This document shows positions 25,520-32,713 of a stretch of 32,713 nt of DNA, piece after piece. Below the pieces are notes generated by a model that did no database searches, was not told where the DNA came from, and was given only the letters and a program-made list of their open reading frames with translations. Numbering within the stretch: position 1 is the stretch's first letter; each line of letters begins with the position of its first letter. The DNA lies in the NCBI GenBank assembly GCA_031268385.1, contig JAIRXH010000030.1, forward strand, positions 1 through 32,713, given 5' to 3'. The stretch is from Treponema sp. GTDB lineage: Bacteria; Spirochaetota; Spirochaetia; Treponematales; Breznakiellaceae. The translations under genes and the position numbers were made by a program.

Positions 25520-26281
25520 TTACAGTCCCGTGGGAATATCCATAAATTCCGTGTCCAGGTCAAGTTCCGCGGCGCAGCGTTCCATTACACGGCGGACACC
25601 CCATACTTCGGTAGAATAGTGGCCCCCGGCTATCATGTTGAGGCGGCCTTCCAGCGCCTCATGGTACACGCTGTGGGACGCTTCCCCAGTAATGTAAAGA
25701 TCCACGCCTTCCTCAATGGCCTGGAGGGCCTCGTCTGCGGCGCCGCCCGAAACAACCGCGGCGGTACGGTTTGTATCCTTTCCAAAAGGATAAACCCCCA
25801 GAGGAGGCCGGCCCATGAAACCTATTTTTTCCGCCGCTTTTTCCACAGAAAGAGGTTCCGCAAGTATTCCTTTATACCCTATTTTGCGGCCATGGTACAG
25901 TCCGAAAGGCTCAATATCTTTTAATCCCAGAAGTTCCGCAAGACCGGCGTTGTTTCCAAGAACCGGGTGCTGATCTAGGGGAAGGTGAACCGCGTAAAGA
26001 GAGATATTGTGATCCAGAAGAAATTTGACGCGCCGCCGCAGGTTGCCGTCAATACGCAACGGCGAACCCCAGAAAAGACCATGATGAACAAAGAGAAGGC
26101 CCGCCCCCGCCTTTGCCGTCCGCTCGAAACTTTCAAGGCTCGCGTCAACCGCGAAGGCTATTCTGGTTACATCCGAACCGTCATTATCGACCTGTATGCC
26201 GTTCAGGGATGAGTCAATGCCGCTGAACCCTTCCAAATCCAGAAGACTTCTGAAAAAGGCGTCAAGCCGCGCCGTTTGCAT
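25520..26281 (-). CDS. Nif3-like dinuclear metal-centre protein (DUF34/YbgI)
   Basis: A 253-aa member of the Nif3/YbgI family, widely conserved and sometimes called GTP cyclohydrolase 1 type 2, though its physiological role is uncertain. Likely metal ligands are the HH of LLFVHHGLFW, the His and Asp of YAVHLPLDQH, and the His and Glu of AGGHYSTEVWG. The N-terminal SSLNGIQVD is the family hallmark. The start is set at ATG 26281 (MQTARLDAFF), 5 nt after the previous gene's stop, so translation is likely coupled; the longer ORF from 26326 overlaps that gene. Length is normal for the short form without the central insert. Confidence 0.9.
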   Translation of the reverse strand: MQTARLDAFFRSLLDLEGFSGIDSSLNGIQVDNDGSDVTRIAFAVDASLESFERTAKAGAGLLFVHHGLFWGSPLRIDGNLRRRVKFLLDHNISLYAVHLPLDQHPVLGNNAGLAELLGLKDIEPFGLYHGRKIGYKGILAEPLSVEKAAEKIGFMGRPPLGVYPFGKDTNRTAAVVSGGAADEALQAIEEGVDLYITGEASHSVYHEALEGRLNMIAGGHYSTEVWGVRRVMERCAAELDLDTEFMDIPTGL

Positions 26282-26286
26282 GCCGA

Positions 26287-27747
26287 TCACGGAGTCAGTA
26301 TACCCTGAAAGTCCGGTAAAGTCCAAGACCGGCTTTCCAGATGGACACTGGAGCCGGGTTTCCGCAGATCCAGGGCTTCGGCCCCGTCTCCGGACAAAAG
26401 CGCGGCAAAATTGGTAATTATGGCAATGGTACTGTCAACGAGTACCCTTCCCGCAGGCGGTGTTTTTCCCGTTCCGGGAAAGAGAACACGGTACACCGGA
26501 TGGGTTACCGGATACCCTGTGTAGTCCAGCGGTCCCGCTCCTTCTACAGCAGCCAGCGCCGCCGGGCTCACGGCGTTCCGCAGGGCCGTATAGACCGCGT
26601 CATAGCGGTTTTTGCCGGGGCTCTTGTCCAGAATCCGGTCGGACATCAGATACAGAACGGGGAGGGCCGGCCGGGGAACGGTTCCGGGAACAAGGACACG
26701 GGGTTTTCTTTGGGCAAACCAGTTTTCTGCCCGTATGCGGACGGCGGTAAACCAGGGTGAATTTTCGGGTATTTCCCGGAGGACACGTTCTTTACCCTGA
26801 AAAACCGACCACAGGGGGCTTTCGATGGCGATAATTCCCTTCACGGCGGCGTATGCGGCGGCAAATCCGGCGTCGGCGCGGTACACCAGGGCGCCGCCGC
26901 CCGCGCTGTATCCCGCGAGGAACAGCGGGCTTCCTTCCGGCAGGTAATTATGTGTAACAAGGGGCAGCAGGAAATCGATATCCTCACGGCGGCCTGTTTC
27001 AAGGGCCCGGCCGTATGCGTTGATCTTTTCCCGGGCGGCGCCCAGGCGAAAATTCCGCCAAATCCGCCTGATGGTCAGAAGCGAAGGGGGGTAGGTCCGG
27101 CCGCCGGCCGCCGCGGGGGAGTCGAAACCCCGCCGGGAATAGCTTATCACGGTAAAACCGCGATCCCGAAGACCCGCGCATACCGGATCGACGGCGGGAA
27201 CGGATCCTCCTTCAGGGGGAATCAGGAAAATGAAGGGCCGGACCGGGGTGTTCCGGGGCTTTTCCGCCGTCTGTCCGGGTTTCGCCTCCGCGGACGGCTC
27301 AATTTCCCCATATATACGCAGAAAATACTCCCGTTCGCCGTTTCGCAGGGTTACTTCCCGTACCCCTTCGGATGTGAAGCGGCTGTTTACGGCGGGTGAG
27401 AAAAAGAGGGCGGTGAAAACCGCCCCGGCGAGGAGTACAAGGCCGGGAATGGTAATATAAAGGCCCGGTTTCCGAAAATCACCGGAAACGGGTCTTTCCG
27501 GGCGAAAAACGGCGCCGCGAAACATTGGCGGAACGAAAACCAGGCTGGACAGAAGCGCCATGGCAAACAGGGGGACGCATTCGGGCCTCCAGCCGTAAGC
27601 GGGAAAGATCCCTATAACGATCAACAGAGCGGTCGGAGGCAGCCAGGAAATGCCGGAAATGTCCCAAAGCCCCTTGATAAAAGGTTGAACAAGGGGAAAA
27701 AAGAGGAAAAATGCGGCGACAAGCTCCGGAATTACTATTTCCCGCAT
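26287..27747 (-). CDS. Membrane-anchored alpha/beta hydrolase
   Basis: A 486-aa protein with about four N-terminal hydrophobic helices (VAAFFLFFPLVQPFI, TALLIVIGIFPAYGW, VPLFAMALLSSLVFVPP, LYITIPGLVLLAGAVFTALFF) and a soluble domain of alpha/beta-hydrolase type. The nucleophile elbow is LAGYSAGGGALVY (Ser in GYSAG), and VISYSRRGFDSP precedes it as in peptidase or esterase members. PGTVPRPALPVLYLMSDRILD probably carries the acid residue. The domain would face the periplasm or cytoplasm depending on topology. The substrate is unknown. AGGAG lies just upstream of ATG 27747. It heads the Nif3-lspA run and is divergent from the HDOD protein. Confidence 0.8.
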   Translation of the reverse strand: MREIVIPELVAAFFLFFPLVQPFIKGLWDISGISWLPPTALLIVIGIFPAYGWRPECVPLFAMALLSSLVFVPPMFRGAVFRPERPVSGDFRKPGLYITIPGLVLLAGAVFTALFFSPAVNSRFTSEGVREVTLRNGEREYFLRIYGEIEPSAEAKPGQTAEKPRNTPVRPFIFLIPPEGGSVPAVDPVCAGLRDRGFTVISYSRRGFDSPAAAGGRTYPPSLLTIRRIWRNFRLGAAREKINAYGRALETGRREDIDFLLPLVTHNYLPEGSPLFLAGYSAGGGALVYRADAGFAAAYAAVKGIIAIESPLWSVFQGKERVLREIPENSPWFTAVRIRAENWFAQRKPRVLVPGTVPRPALPVLYLMSDRILDKSPGKNRYDAVYTALRNAVSPAALAAVEGAGPLDYTGYPVTHPVYRVLFPGTGKTPPAGRVLVDSTIAIITNFAALLSGDGAEALDLRKPGSSVHLESRSWTLPDFQGILTP

Positions 27748-27763
27748 ATACTCCTACTATAAT

Positions 27764-29386
27764 GTGATTGATCATTATGTACAGCTGGTATTATATTATT
27801 TGTATAAGAATTCTGTTTCGTTTGAAATTTTAACAAATGAGGCTTTTTCAAAATATGATTTTGGGATTGACTCGAATGCAAGGATTGTAAGTATGCCTGT
27901 TCAGGAATTGGTTGTTGATGAAACAAAGGTAAAAAAGGCCGTCCAGTCGGGAATACCGCTGACTATTACTACTTTTACCCTTCCTCACGAGATAGAACTG
28001 TATATTGAACAGGTTATTACTGTTTTTCTCCGTCTCGTGAACCAGGAAAAACTGAAAGATTATATTGTATACTGCGTCCAGGAGCTGTCGGTAAATGCCA
28101 AAAAGGCCAATACCAAAAGGGTTTATTTTAACGAACGGGGGCTGGATCTCTCCAATCCTGATGATTACAAAGAGGGAATGACGAATTTCAAGGAAAATAC
28201 CCTCAATAATATTGCCCATTACCTTCAGCTTCAAAAGGATCAGGGGCTGTACATCAAGTTGATATTCCAGATCAAGAACAATATTGTCCATATTGAGGTA
28301 CGAAACAACGTAGCGGTTACCAAAACCGAGCTGATCCGCATTCATGACAAACTGGCCCGTTCCCGGCAGTACAATAATCTGGAAGACGCCCTTTCGCAGG
28401 TTCTGGACGATTCGGAAGGCGCCGGGCTGGGACTGGTAATTCTGGTGCTGATGCTGAAAAAGATGGGCCTTGATGAGCACTGTTTTGACATTACGGGAAC
28501 CGACAAAGAGACCATCGCCAGAATTGTGATTCCCCTGGAACAGACGCAGGTGGAAAGCTATTCGGTTCTTTCGGAGACCATTGTCAATAATGTCAATTCA
28601 CTGCCCCAGTTCCCCGAAAACATCCTCATGGTTCAAAAACTCATCAACGATCCAAAGTCCGACATGTCCGATATAGCCCGGCAGATTTCCATGGACCCGG
28701 CCCTGACGGCGGATTTGCTGAAAATTGTCAATTCGGCCCAGTATATGCTTTCCAAGAAGGTCGACAGCATCTCCGAAGCGGTCAAAATGGTGGGTATACG
28801 GGGCATCAAAAACCTGTTGTATTCCTACGGGACGCAGAAGGTTCTGGGCGATGATACCGCGGACAAGAAAGTACTCTGGGAACATTCGTACAAAACCGCC
28901 TTTTACGCCTACAACCTTGTCAAGAATTTCAAAAAAGACAACAACCTCTTGGACGATGCGTATGTCGGCGGCATTCTGCACGATATGGGGAAGATCATTT
29001 TTTCCAACGTTCACCCGGATCTTCTGGACAAGATAAAGAATTTTTGCGCCGAAAAAAACCTGCCGTCGTCTACCTTTGAAGATCTGGCGGCCGGCCTTAA
29101 CCACGCCGGAATAGGGGCCCTTATCGCCGAAAAGTGGAATTTCCCCGAAGGCCTTGTGGCCGCCATACGGTTTCACCATGATCCGGAATCGGCGCCCAAA
29201 GACACCCGGAATCTTGTTGATACGGTGTATTTGGCAAACATGTTCTGTGAATACGAGGCGGGCAATGTCGCCTTTGATCAGTTTGATTTTCCAATATTGG
29301 AAAATTACGGCATCCACACGAAAAAACAGGTTGACGGCCTTCTGGAACGTTTCAGGCAGGGATTCAAGAAGGAAAATCAGAAGTAA
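27764..29386 (+). CDS. Signalling protein: GHKL-like ATPase plus HDOD/HD domain
   Basis: The N-terminal half has features of a histidine-kinase/anti-sigma ATPase fold: CVQELSVNAKKAN resembles the N box and DDSEGAGLGLVILVLMLKKMGL the G box. The C-terminal half, from about residue 275, is an HDOD output domain (LPQFPENILMVQKLINDPKSDMSDIARQISMDPALTADLLKIVNSAQY) that keeps an HD pair in GGILHDMGKI; most HDOD domains have lost it. A role in signalling or nucleotide-based regulation is inferred. The GTG at 27764 directly abuts a TATAAT; if that is the promoter, translation must begin later, for example at ATG 27893 (MPVQELVVDE) with AAGGA upstream. The first 43 codons are A+T-rich and unlike the rest. 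Confidence 0.85.
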   Translation: MIDHYVQLVLYYLYKNSVSFEILTNEAFSKYDFGIDSNARIVSMPVQELVVDETKVKKAVQSGIPLTITTFTLPHEIELYIEQVITVFLRLVNQEKLKDYIVYCVQELSVNAKKANTKRVYFNERGLDLSNPDDYKEGMTNFKENTLNNIAHYLQLQKDQGLYIKLIFQIKNNIVHIEVRNNVAVTKTELIRIHDKLARSRQYNNLEDALSQVLDDSEGAGLGLVILVLMLKKMGLDEHCFDITGTDKETIARIVIPLEQTQVESYSVLSETIVNNVNSLPQFPENILMVQKLINDPKSDMSDIARQISMDPALTADLLKIVNSAQYMLSKKVDSISEAVKMVGIRGIKNLLYSYGTQKVLGDDTADKKVLWEHSYKTAFYAYNLVKNFKKDNNLLDDAYVGGILHDMGKIIFSNVHPDLLDKIKNFCAEKNLPSSTFEDLAAGLNHAGIGALIAEKWNFPEGLVAAIRFHHDPESAPKDTRNLVDTVYLANMFCEYEAGNVAFDQFDFPILENYGIHTKKQVDGLLERFRQGFKKENQK

Positions 29387-29469
29387 CGAAAGGGGCGGTT
29401 TCAAGATTCGGTAGTCCGATGGACTGATTCTGGAACCGGTTTGCATTCCAAAAATCACGATTGTGGACC

Positions 29470-29497
29470 TTGTGCAATTTCCGCATTTTTCTGTAAT
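29470..29497 (+). promoter_or_regulatory. Possible ROK-regulator promoter
   Basis: TTGTGC (29470-29475), a 16-bp spacer and TGTAAT (29492-29497) would start transcription near 29504, right at the GTG start codon. There is no ribosome site, so a leaderless mRNA is possible. Confidence 0.35.
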
Positions 29498-29505
29498 CTC
29501 GATGT

Positions 29506-30729
29506 GTGCCCTACGACAAAAAACTCAATCAATTTCAGATTGCACAGACGAACAAATACAATGTGTACCGCTGCCTGATACGGGAAGGGCCGATTAACCG
29601 CGCGGCCATTGCCAAGCGGATGGATTTGAGCATTCCCACGGTTATGGCAATCGTGGACGACCTGTTCAAAAAGAAGATTGTCCGGTCCATGGGCAAGGGT
29701 GAATTCGGGGTTGGGAAACAGCCGGAAATTCTGGAGATAGAACCGGAGCGGTTTTTCTTTATAGGCGCGGATATAGGCCGCGGTACAATCCGCATTGTGA
29801 TGAATAACGCGGTGGGGGAGCAGATCGCCTGCATGCGGGAGCCCACAGGGGACCCCTTTCCCGGGCGGGAATTTATCGCTCATGTGCAGAAACTCATACT
29901 GCAGTTTGTGGAACAGCGCCGTATAGACGCCTCCCATATTCTGGGAGCCGGTATCGCCATGCCGGGGCTTATAGAGCGGGGAACGGGGAAGGTTATCATT
30001 GCGCCCGATTTTGGCTGGAAAGATATTCCCCTGCAAGACTGGCTGCAGGAGAATGTACCATATCCTGTTCTGGTAAAAAATTCGACCCACGCGCTGGCCG
30101 TCAACGAAAGTTACATTCCCGGCGTTGACGATGTGCATACCACCTTCTGCGTAAATCTGGGCTACGGCATAGGCGCCGCCATTATCACCGGGGAAGATCT
30201 TTATGACGGAACCGGCGGCATCAGCGGCGAACTGGGGCATTGCGTGGTTGACCGGGACGGCCCTTTGTGCAAATGCGGCAATATCGGCTGCCTGGAGGCG
30301 GTCGCTTCCGGGGAGGCCATTGCCCGCCAGGCGCAGACAATTATTGCCCATCACGGCCGCTCGATGATGACGGAACTCTGCGGGGGAAACGCGGCAAATA
30401 TTGACGCGAAGATGGTTTTTGAAGCCGCGAACGCCGGGGACAACCCGGCGCTCAAGATTATCAATACGGCGGCCATGTATATAGGCATAGGGATTTCCAT
30501 GGCGGTGAACATACTCGACCCGGACCGGGTGGTTATCTGCGGCGGGCTTATGCGGAATGGTCCTTACTTTTTTGAAAGGATCAGGGCCAGCATGGAAGAA
30601 CATGTGGTGACCAGGTCAAGCCGCAGTCTGCTGCTTTCCGCCGGAACCGGGGGAGAATACAGTACGGCAAACGGAGCCTGCCGGGTGCTTGTGAATACCC
30701 TTTGGGTCCAGCGGGCGCTGCCCATATAA
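29506..30729 (+). CDS. ROK-family sugar-responsive repressor
   Basis: A 407-aa NagC/Mlc/XylR-type protein. The N-terminus (about residues 10-75) is a winged helix-turn-helix (NVYRCLIREGPINRAAIAKRMDLSIPTVMAIVDDLFKKKIV). The rest is a ROK sugar-binding domain with IGADIGRGTIRI (phosphate loop), NLGYGIGAAIITG and the zinc site GHCVVDRDGPLCKCGNIGCLEA. Such proteins repress sugar genes until a sugar or sugar phosphate binds. It is immediately upstream of two CUT1 permease genes and a promoter with two palindromes at 30808-30834, its likely target. GTG 29506 is used; no Shine-Dalgarno is seen. Its ligand is unknown. Confidence 0.93.
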   Translation: MPYDKKLNQFQIAQTNKYNVYRCLIREGPINRAAIAKRMDLSIPTVMAIVDDLFKKKIVRSMGKGEFGVGKQPEILEIEPERFFFIGADIGRGTIRIVMNNAVGEQIACMREPTGDPFPGREFIAHVQKLILQFVEQRRIDASHILGAGIAMPGLIERGTGKVIIAPDFGWKDIPLQDWLQENVPYPVLVKNSTHALAVNESYIPGVDDVHTTFCVNLGYGIGAAIITGEDLYDGTGGISGELGHCVVDRDGPLCKCGNIGCLEAVASGEAIARQAQTIIAHHGRSMMTELCGGNAANIDAKMVFEAANAGDNPALKIINTAAMYIGIGISMAVNILDPDRVVICGGLMRNGPYFFERIRASMEEHVVTRSSRSLLLSAGTGGEYSTANGACRVLVNTLWVQRALPI

Positions 30730-30772
30730 TCGGGCGTTTTGGAACAGCCTCAACGTACATGAAAAATTTTTC

Positions 30773-30801
30773 TTGACAAACGGAAAAAGTGGGTTTATGC
30801 T
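30773..30801 (+). promoter_or_regulatory. Strong sigma-70 promoter of the CUT1 permease operon
   Basis: TTGACA (30773-30778), a 17-bp spacer and TATGCT (30796-30801) form a near-consensus promoter. Such a strong promoter needs a repressor to be regulated, in keeping with the palindromes immediately downstream. Confidence 0.8.
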
Positions 30802-30807
30802 TATACC

Positions 30808-30834
30808 TTAATCGCATTAATTTAGACGGTCTAA
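30808..30834. promoter_or_regulatory. Twin palindromic operators downstream of the CUT1 promoter
   Basis: TTAAT-CGC-ATTAA (30808-30820) and TTAGAC-G-GTCTAA (30822-30834) are two perfect palindromes, one base apart, covering the expected transcription start. The adjacent ROK repressor is the best candidate binder; a LacI-family protein elsewhere is an alternative. Confidence 0.6.
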
Positions 30835-30858
30835 CTTATTATGTATGGAGGATATACG

Positions 30859-31698
30859 GTGCGGACCCGGACAAAAGCGGTAAATATTGGACATCTCCTG
30901 ATTATCATTTTTATGGCGGCGATAATGGTGTGCAGTTTTTTTCCTTTTGTATGGATGATCCTGAATTCTTTCCGTACGATAAACGAATTATACATGAATC
31001 CGCTGGATATACCCAAAAATTTCGATTTCAGCGTATTTGCCCGCGCTTGGGGGAAGGCCCATTTTGATTTTGCCATAAGAAATACGGTCTTTCTTACCGT
31101 GATTACAACGACACTTATCGTTTCGCTGTCTTCTTTCGCGGCGTATCCCCTTGCCAGGATGCGGTTCAGGGGCCGGGGTTTTCTTTATATGTTCATAATC
31201 AGCGGCCAAATAGTATCGGCCCAGATCATCCTTATTCCCCTGTTTGTACTGTTCCGCAATTTGCAGCTTCTGGGGAATCTGTGGTCGGTGATCCTCGCGG
31301 TGTCCGCGGGCGGTATTCCCTTTTCAACCCTGCTTTTTGTAAACGCCTTTAAGGAAATACCAAGGGAAATTGACGATTCTACGGAGATAGACGGATGTTC
31401 GCGTTTACAGTATTTTTTCAAGATCCTGATCCCCCTTACCATGCCGATCTTCGCCAGTGTAATCATTTTTCAGGCACTGGGTATATGGAACGAGTATCTC
31501 CTGTCGCTTACCTTCCTTAACCGGGCCGATTCCAGGACCATAACCCTGGAACTGAAAAATTTCTTCGGCGCCTATCAGAGCGACTGGCCGGGGGCATTTG
31601 CCGCCCTTTCTATGACGGTCCTCCCAATTCTGGTTCTGTACCTCTTTTTGCAGAAATATTTCATCAAGGGACTGACCGCCGGAGCGGTTAAAGGATAG
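30859..31698 (+). CDS. Sugar ABC importer permease, CUT1 MalG type
   Basis: A 279-aa inner-membrane permease with about six transmembrane segments and the EAA motif EIPREIDDSTEIDGCSRLQYFFKILIPL that docks to the ATPase. It belongs to the oligosaccharide/glycerol-phosphate (CUT1) class. The start is the GTG at 30859 (MRTRTKAVNIGHLL), because GGAGG lies 7 nt upstream; the track ATG at 30841 overlaps that ribosome site. It is the first gene after the operator-bearing promoter. The MalG-like gene comes before the MalF-like gene here, the reverse of the common order. No binding protein or ATPase gene is visible within the window. Confidence 0.93.
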   Translation: MRTRTKAVNIGHLLIIIFMAAIMVCSFFPFVWMILNSFRTINELYMNPLDIPKNFDFSVFARAWGKAHFDFAIRNTVFLTVITTTLIVSLSSFAAYPLARMRFRGRGFLYMFIISGQIVSAQIILIPLFVLFRNLQLLGNLWSVILAVSAGGIPFSTLLFVNAFKEIPREIDDSTEIDGCSRLQYFFKILIPLTMPIFASVIIFQALGIWNEYLLSLTFLNRADSRTITLELKNFFGAYQSDWPGAFAALSMTVLPILVLYLFLQKYFIKGLTAGAVKG

Positions 31699-31702
31699 CG
31701 CG

Positions 31703-32596
31703 ATGACCAAACGGAATTACACTCCCTATCTGTTTATATTACCGGCCACGGCAATGCTGATAGTGTTTCTTTATTATCCGGTAATAGGCGCGCTGGACAT
31801 TTCCCTTTACGAATGGAGCGGCATGGGTCCGCGCACATTTGTCGCCTTTGGCAATTACACGAACGCCCTCGGGAGCGCGACATTCTGGCATTCCCTCAGG
31901 CTTACCTTTTTGTGGGTTCTCCTCAGCACGGTAATACTTCCCATAGGGGGCCTTCTTCTGGCCGTGCTGATTGAATACACCACAAAGGCCCGGTTTATGG
32001 CGGGTCTTTCAAGGACCATACTCTTCATGCCCATGATGATGTCCCTTGTGGCGGTGGGGCTTCTGTGGTCCCTCATCTTTAATCCGACCATGGGCCTTTT
32101 AAATACCCTGCTTGTAAAGATGCATCTCATGAATCCCATGGCGCCCCTGAATCTGCTGGGCAGGGCCAATACCGCCATTTTTGCCGCCTTTGTACCGGCC
32201 GTATGGCAGTGGTCCGGTTTCGGCATGGTGATCATCTCGGCGGCCATGATGAACATACCCCAGGAACTGCTTGAAGCGGCGGCGGTGGACGGCGCCGGAA
32301 AGATACGGCAGTTTTTCTCCATTGTGCTGCCCCTTCTTCTGCCCACCATTTTTACCTGCGCCATGCTCCACCTTATCGGCGGTTTCAAGGCCTTTGATCT
32401 TGTCTATACCATGACGGCGGGCGGTCCCGGAGACGCGACCATGGTGTCTTCTCTGTATATGTTCCGTCAGGCGTTTATAGACCACAAATTCGGCTATGCC
32501 ACCGCCATAGCGGCAATTTTATTTTTGATGATATTTGTCTTTACCTATGTTTTTAACCGCCTTAACGACAGGGTAAGGGAAAATGTCGGTTATTAG
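31703..32596 (+). CDS. Sugar ABC importer permease, CUT1 MalF type
   Basis: A 297-aa inner-membrane permease with about six transmembrane segments and the EAA motif NIPQELLEAAAVDGAGKIRQFFSIVLPLLLPT. It pairs with the MalG-type permease, whose stop codon is 4 nt upstream, so the two are co-translated; AAAGGA serves as ribosome site. GGFKAFDLVYTMTAGGP is a typical CUT1 permease motif. The stop codon lies within a strong hairpin (32594-32636). The binding protein probably follows beyond the window edge. The imported sugar is unknown. Confidence 0.95.
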   Translation: MTKRNYTPYLFILPATAMLIVFLYYPVIGALDISLYEWSGMGPRTFVAFGNYTNALGSATFWHSLRLTFLWVLLSTVILPIGGLLLAVLIEYTTKARFMAGLSRTILFMPMMMSLVAVGLLWSLIFNPTMGLLNTLLVKMHLMNPMAPLNLLGRANTAIFAAFVPAVWQWSGFGMVIISAAMMNIPQELLEAAAVDGAGKIRQFFSIVLPLLLPTIFTCAMLHLIGGFKAFDLVYTMTAGGPGDATMVSSLYMFRQAFIDHKFGYATAIAAILFLMIFVFTYVFNRLNDRVRENVGY

Positions 32597-32642
32597 GGTA
32601 ACGCTGATTAACTTGTGGCTAATCAGCGTTACCCTATGTTTT
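32594..32642 (+). terminator. Strong terminator after the CUT1 permeases
   Basis: A perfect 17-bp inverted repeat, TAGGGTAACGCTGATTA (32594-32610) / TAATCAGCGTTACCCTA (32620-32636), with a 9-nt loop is followed by TGTTTTTTC. It overlaps the permease stop codon. The core is the same as in the terminator at 12006-12044. Confidence 0.85.
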
Positions 32643-32695
32643 TTCTCGTTTTCCTGCGGAAAACTGCGAAAAAACTACATTAAAGTAGCACTGAT

Positions 32696-32713
32696 TTATT
32701 CGCATTCGAATAA
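32696..32713. promoter_or_regulatory. Palindrome at the right edge, possible ROK-type operator
   Basis: TTATTCG-CATT-CGAATAA is a perfect 7-bp inverted repeat ending at the window edge. It shares TCGCATT with the palindrome at 30808-30820, and the outer TTATT/AATAA resembles ROK operators. It is cut by the edge, so this is tentative. Confidence 0.35.

Noticed and set aside
28598-30603. Long minus-strand ORFs opposite the HDOD and ROK genes
   Set aside because: Antisense to well-supported domains; no start signals.
1-32713. CRISPR arrays, tRNA and rRNA genes
   Set aside because: None seen on reading the intergenic regions; a covariance-model scan was not possible here.

Overview
The window looks like chromosome from a treponeme-type spirochaete, a diderm bacterium. 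This is inferred from several things: secreted proteins carry lipobox signal peptides (LSAC, LAGC), LspA is encoded, spirochaete-style conserved proteins of no recognised family are present, and the coding bias is moderately G+C-rich. A gut treponeme would fit the sugar-uptake gene content, but species cannot be fixed from the sequence alone. I saw no rRNA, tRNA, CRISPR array, integrase or transposase.

Layout. 1-7.2 kb is housekeeping: a lipase-like hydrolase at the window edge, glycerate 2-kinase, gyrA (minus strand), ferritin (minus strand, strong promoter overlapped by a palindrome), and a 550-aa coiled-coil protein of unknown function. 7.3-9.0 kb holds a CAP-domain lipoprotein gene broken by one extra base in a homopolymer, divergent from a small XRE regulator. 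9.05-19.6 kb is a deoxysugar/pentose uptake locus. It contains two AraC-type regulators, an MsAcT-like SGNH esterase, two closely related sugar-binding proteins, an AraA-like isomerase, an RbsA-type ATPase, two RbsC-type permeases and an L-rhamnose mutarotase. Three transcription units share a bipartite AraC-type operator abutting the -35 box. 19.7-21.5 kb is a second surface-protein/XRE cassette: a putative outer-membrane protein plus a lipoprotein, divergent from a paralogue of the first XRE gene across a nearly identical operator/promoter. 21.4-27.7 kb is a minus-strand run: alpha/beta hydrolase with an N-terminal membrane domain, Nif3-like protein, LspA, a small membrane protein and a ~950-aa helical protein, with a possible 80-aa gene beyond it. 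27.8-29.4 kb is a signalling protein joining a GHKL-like ATPase to HDOD/HD. 29.5-32.6 kb has a ROK repressor followed by two CUT1 sugar permeases behind a consensus promoter with two palindromes just downstream.

How the genes may work together. In the central locus, an AraC protein probably senses a sugar and switches on the esterase (deacylation), a stand-alone binding protein, and the isomerase-ABC-mutarotase operon. RhaM points to L-rhamnose or a similar 6-deoxyhexose, yet the isomerase is AraA-like, not RhaA or RhaI, and no kinase or aldolase is in the window. The two XRE cassettes appear to be copies of one design: a regulator gene that reads away from a surface-protein gene, with the surface promoter (TTKACA-N17-TAWAAT) running through a TAGCYAAT/ATTGGCTA inverted repeat. 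This repeated design, together with the homopolymer frameshift in one surface gene, is the most unusual thing I see. No stretch longer than about 300 bases lacks a gene.
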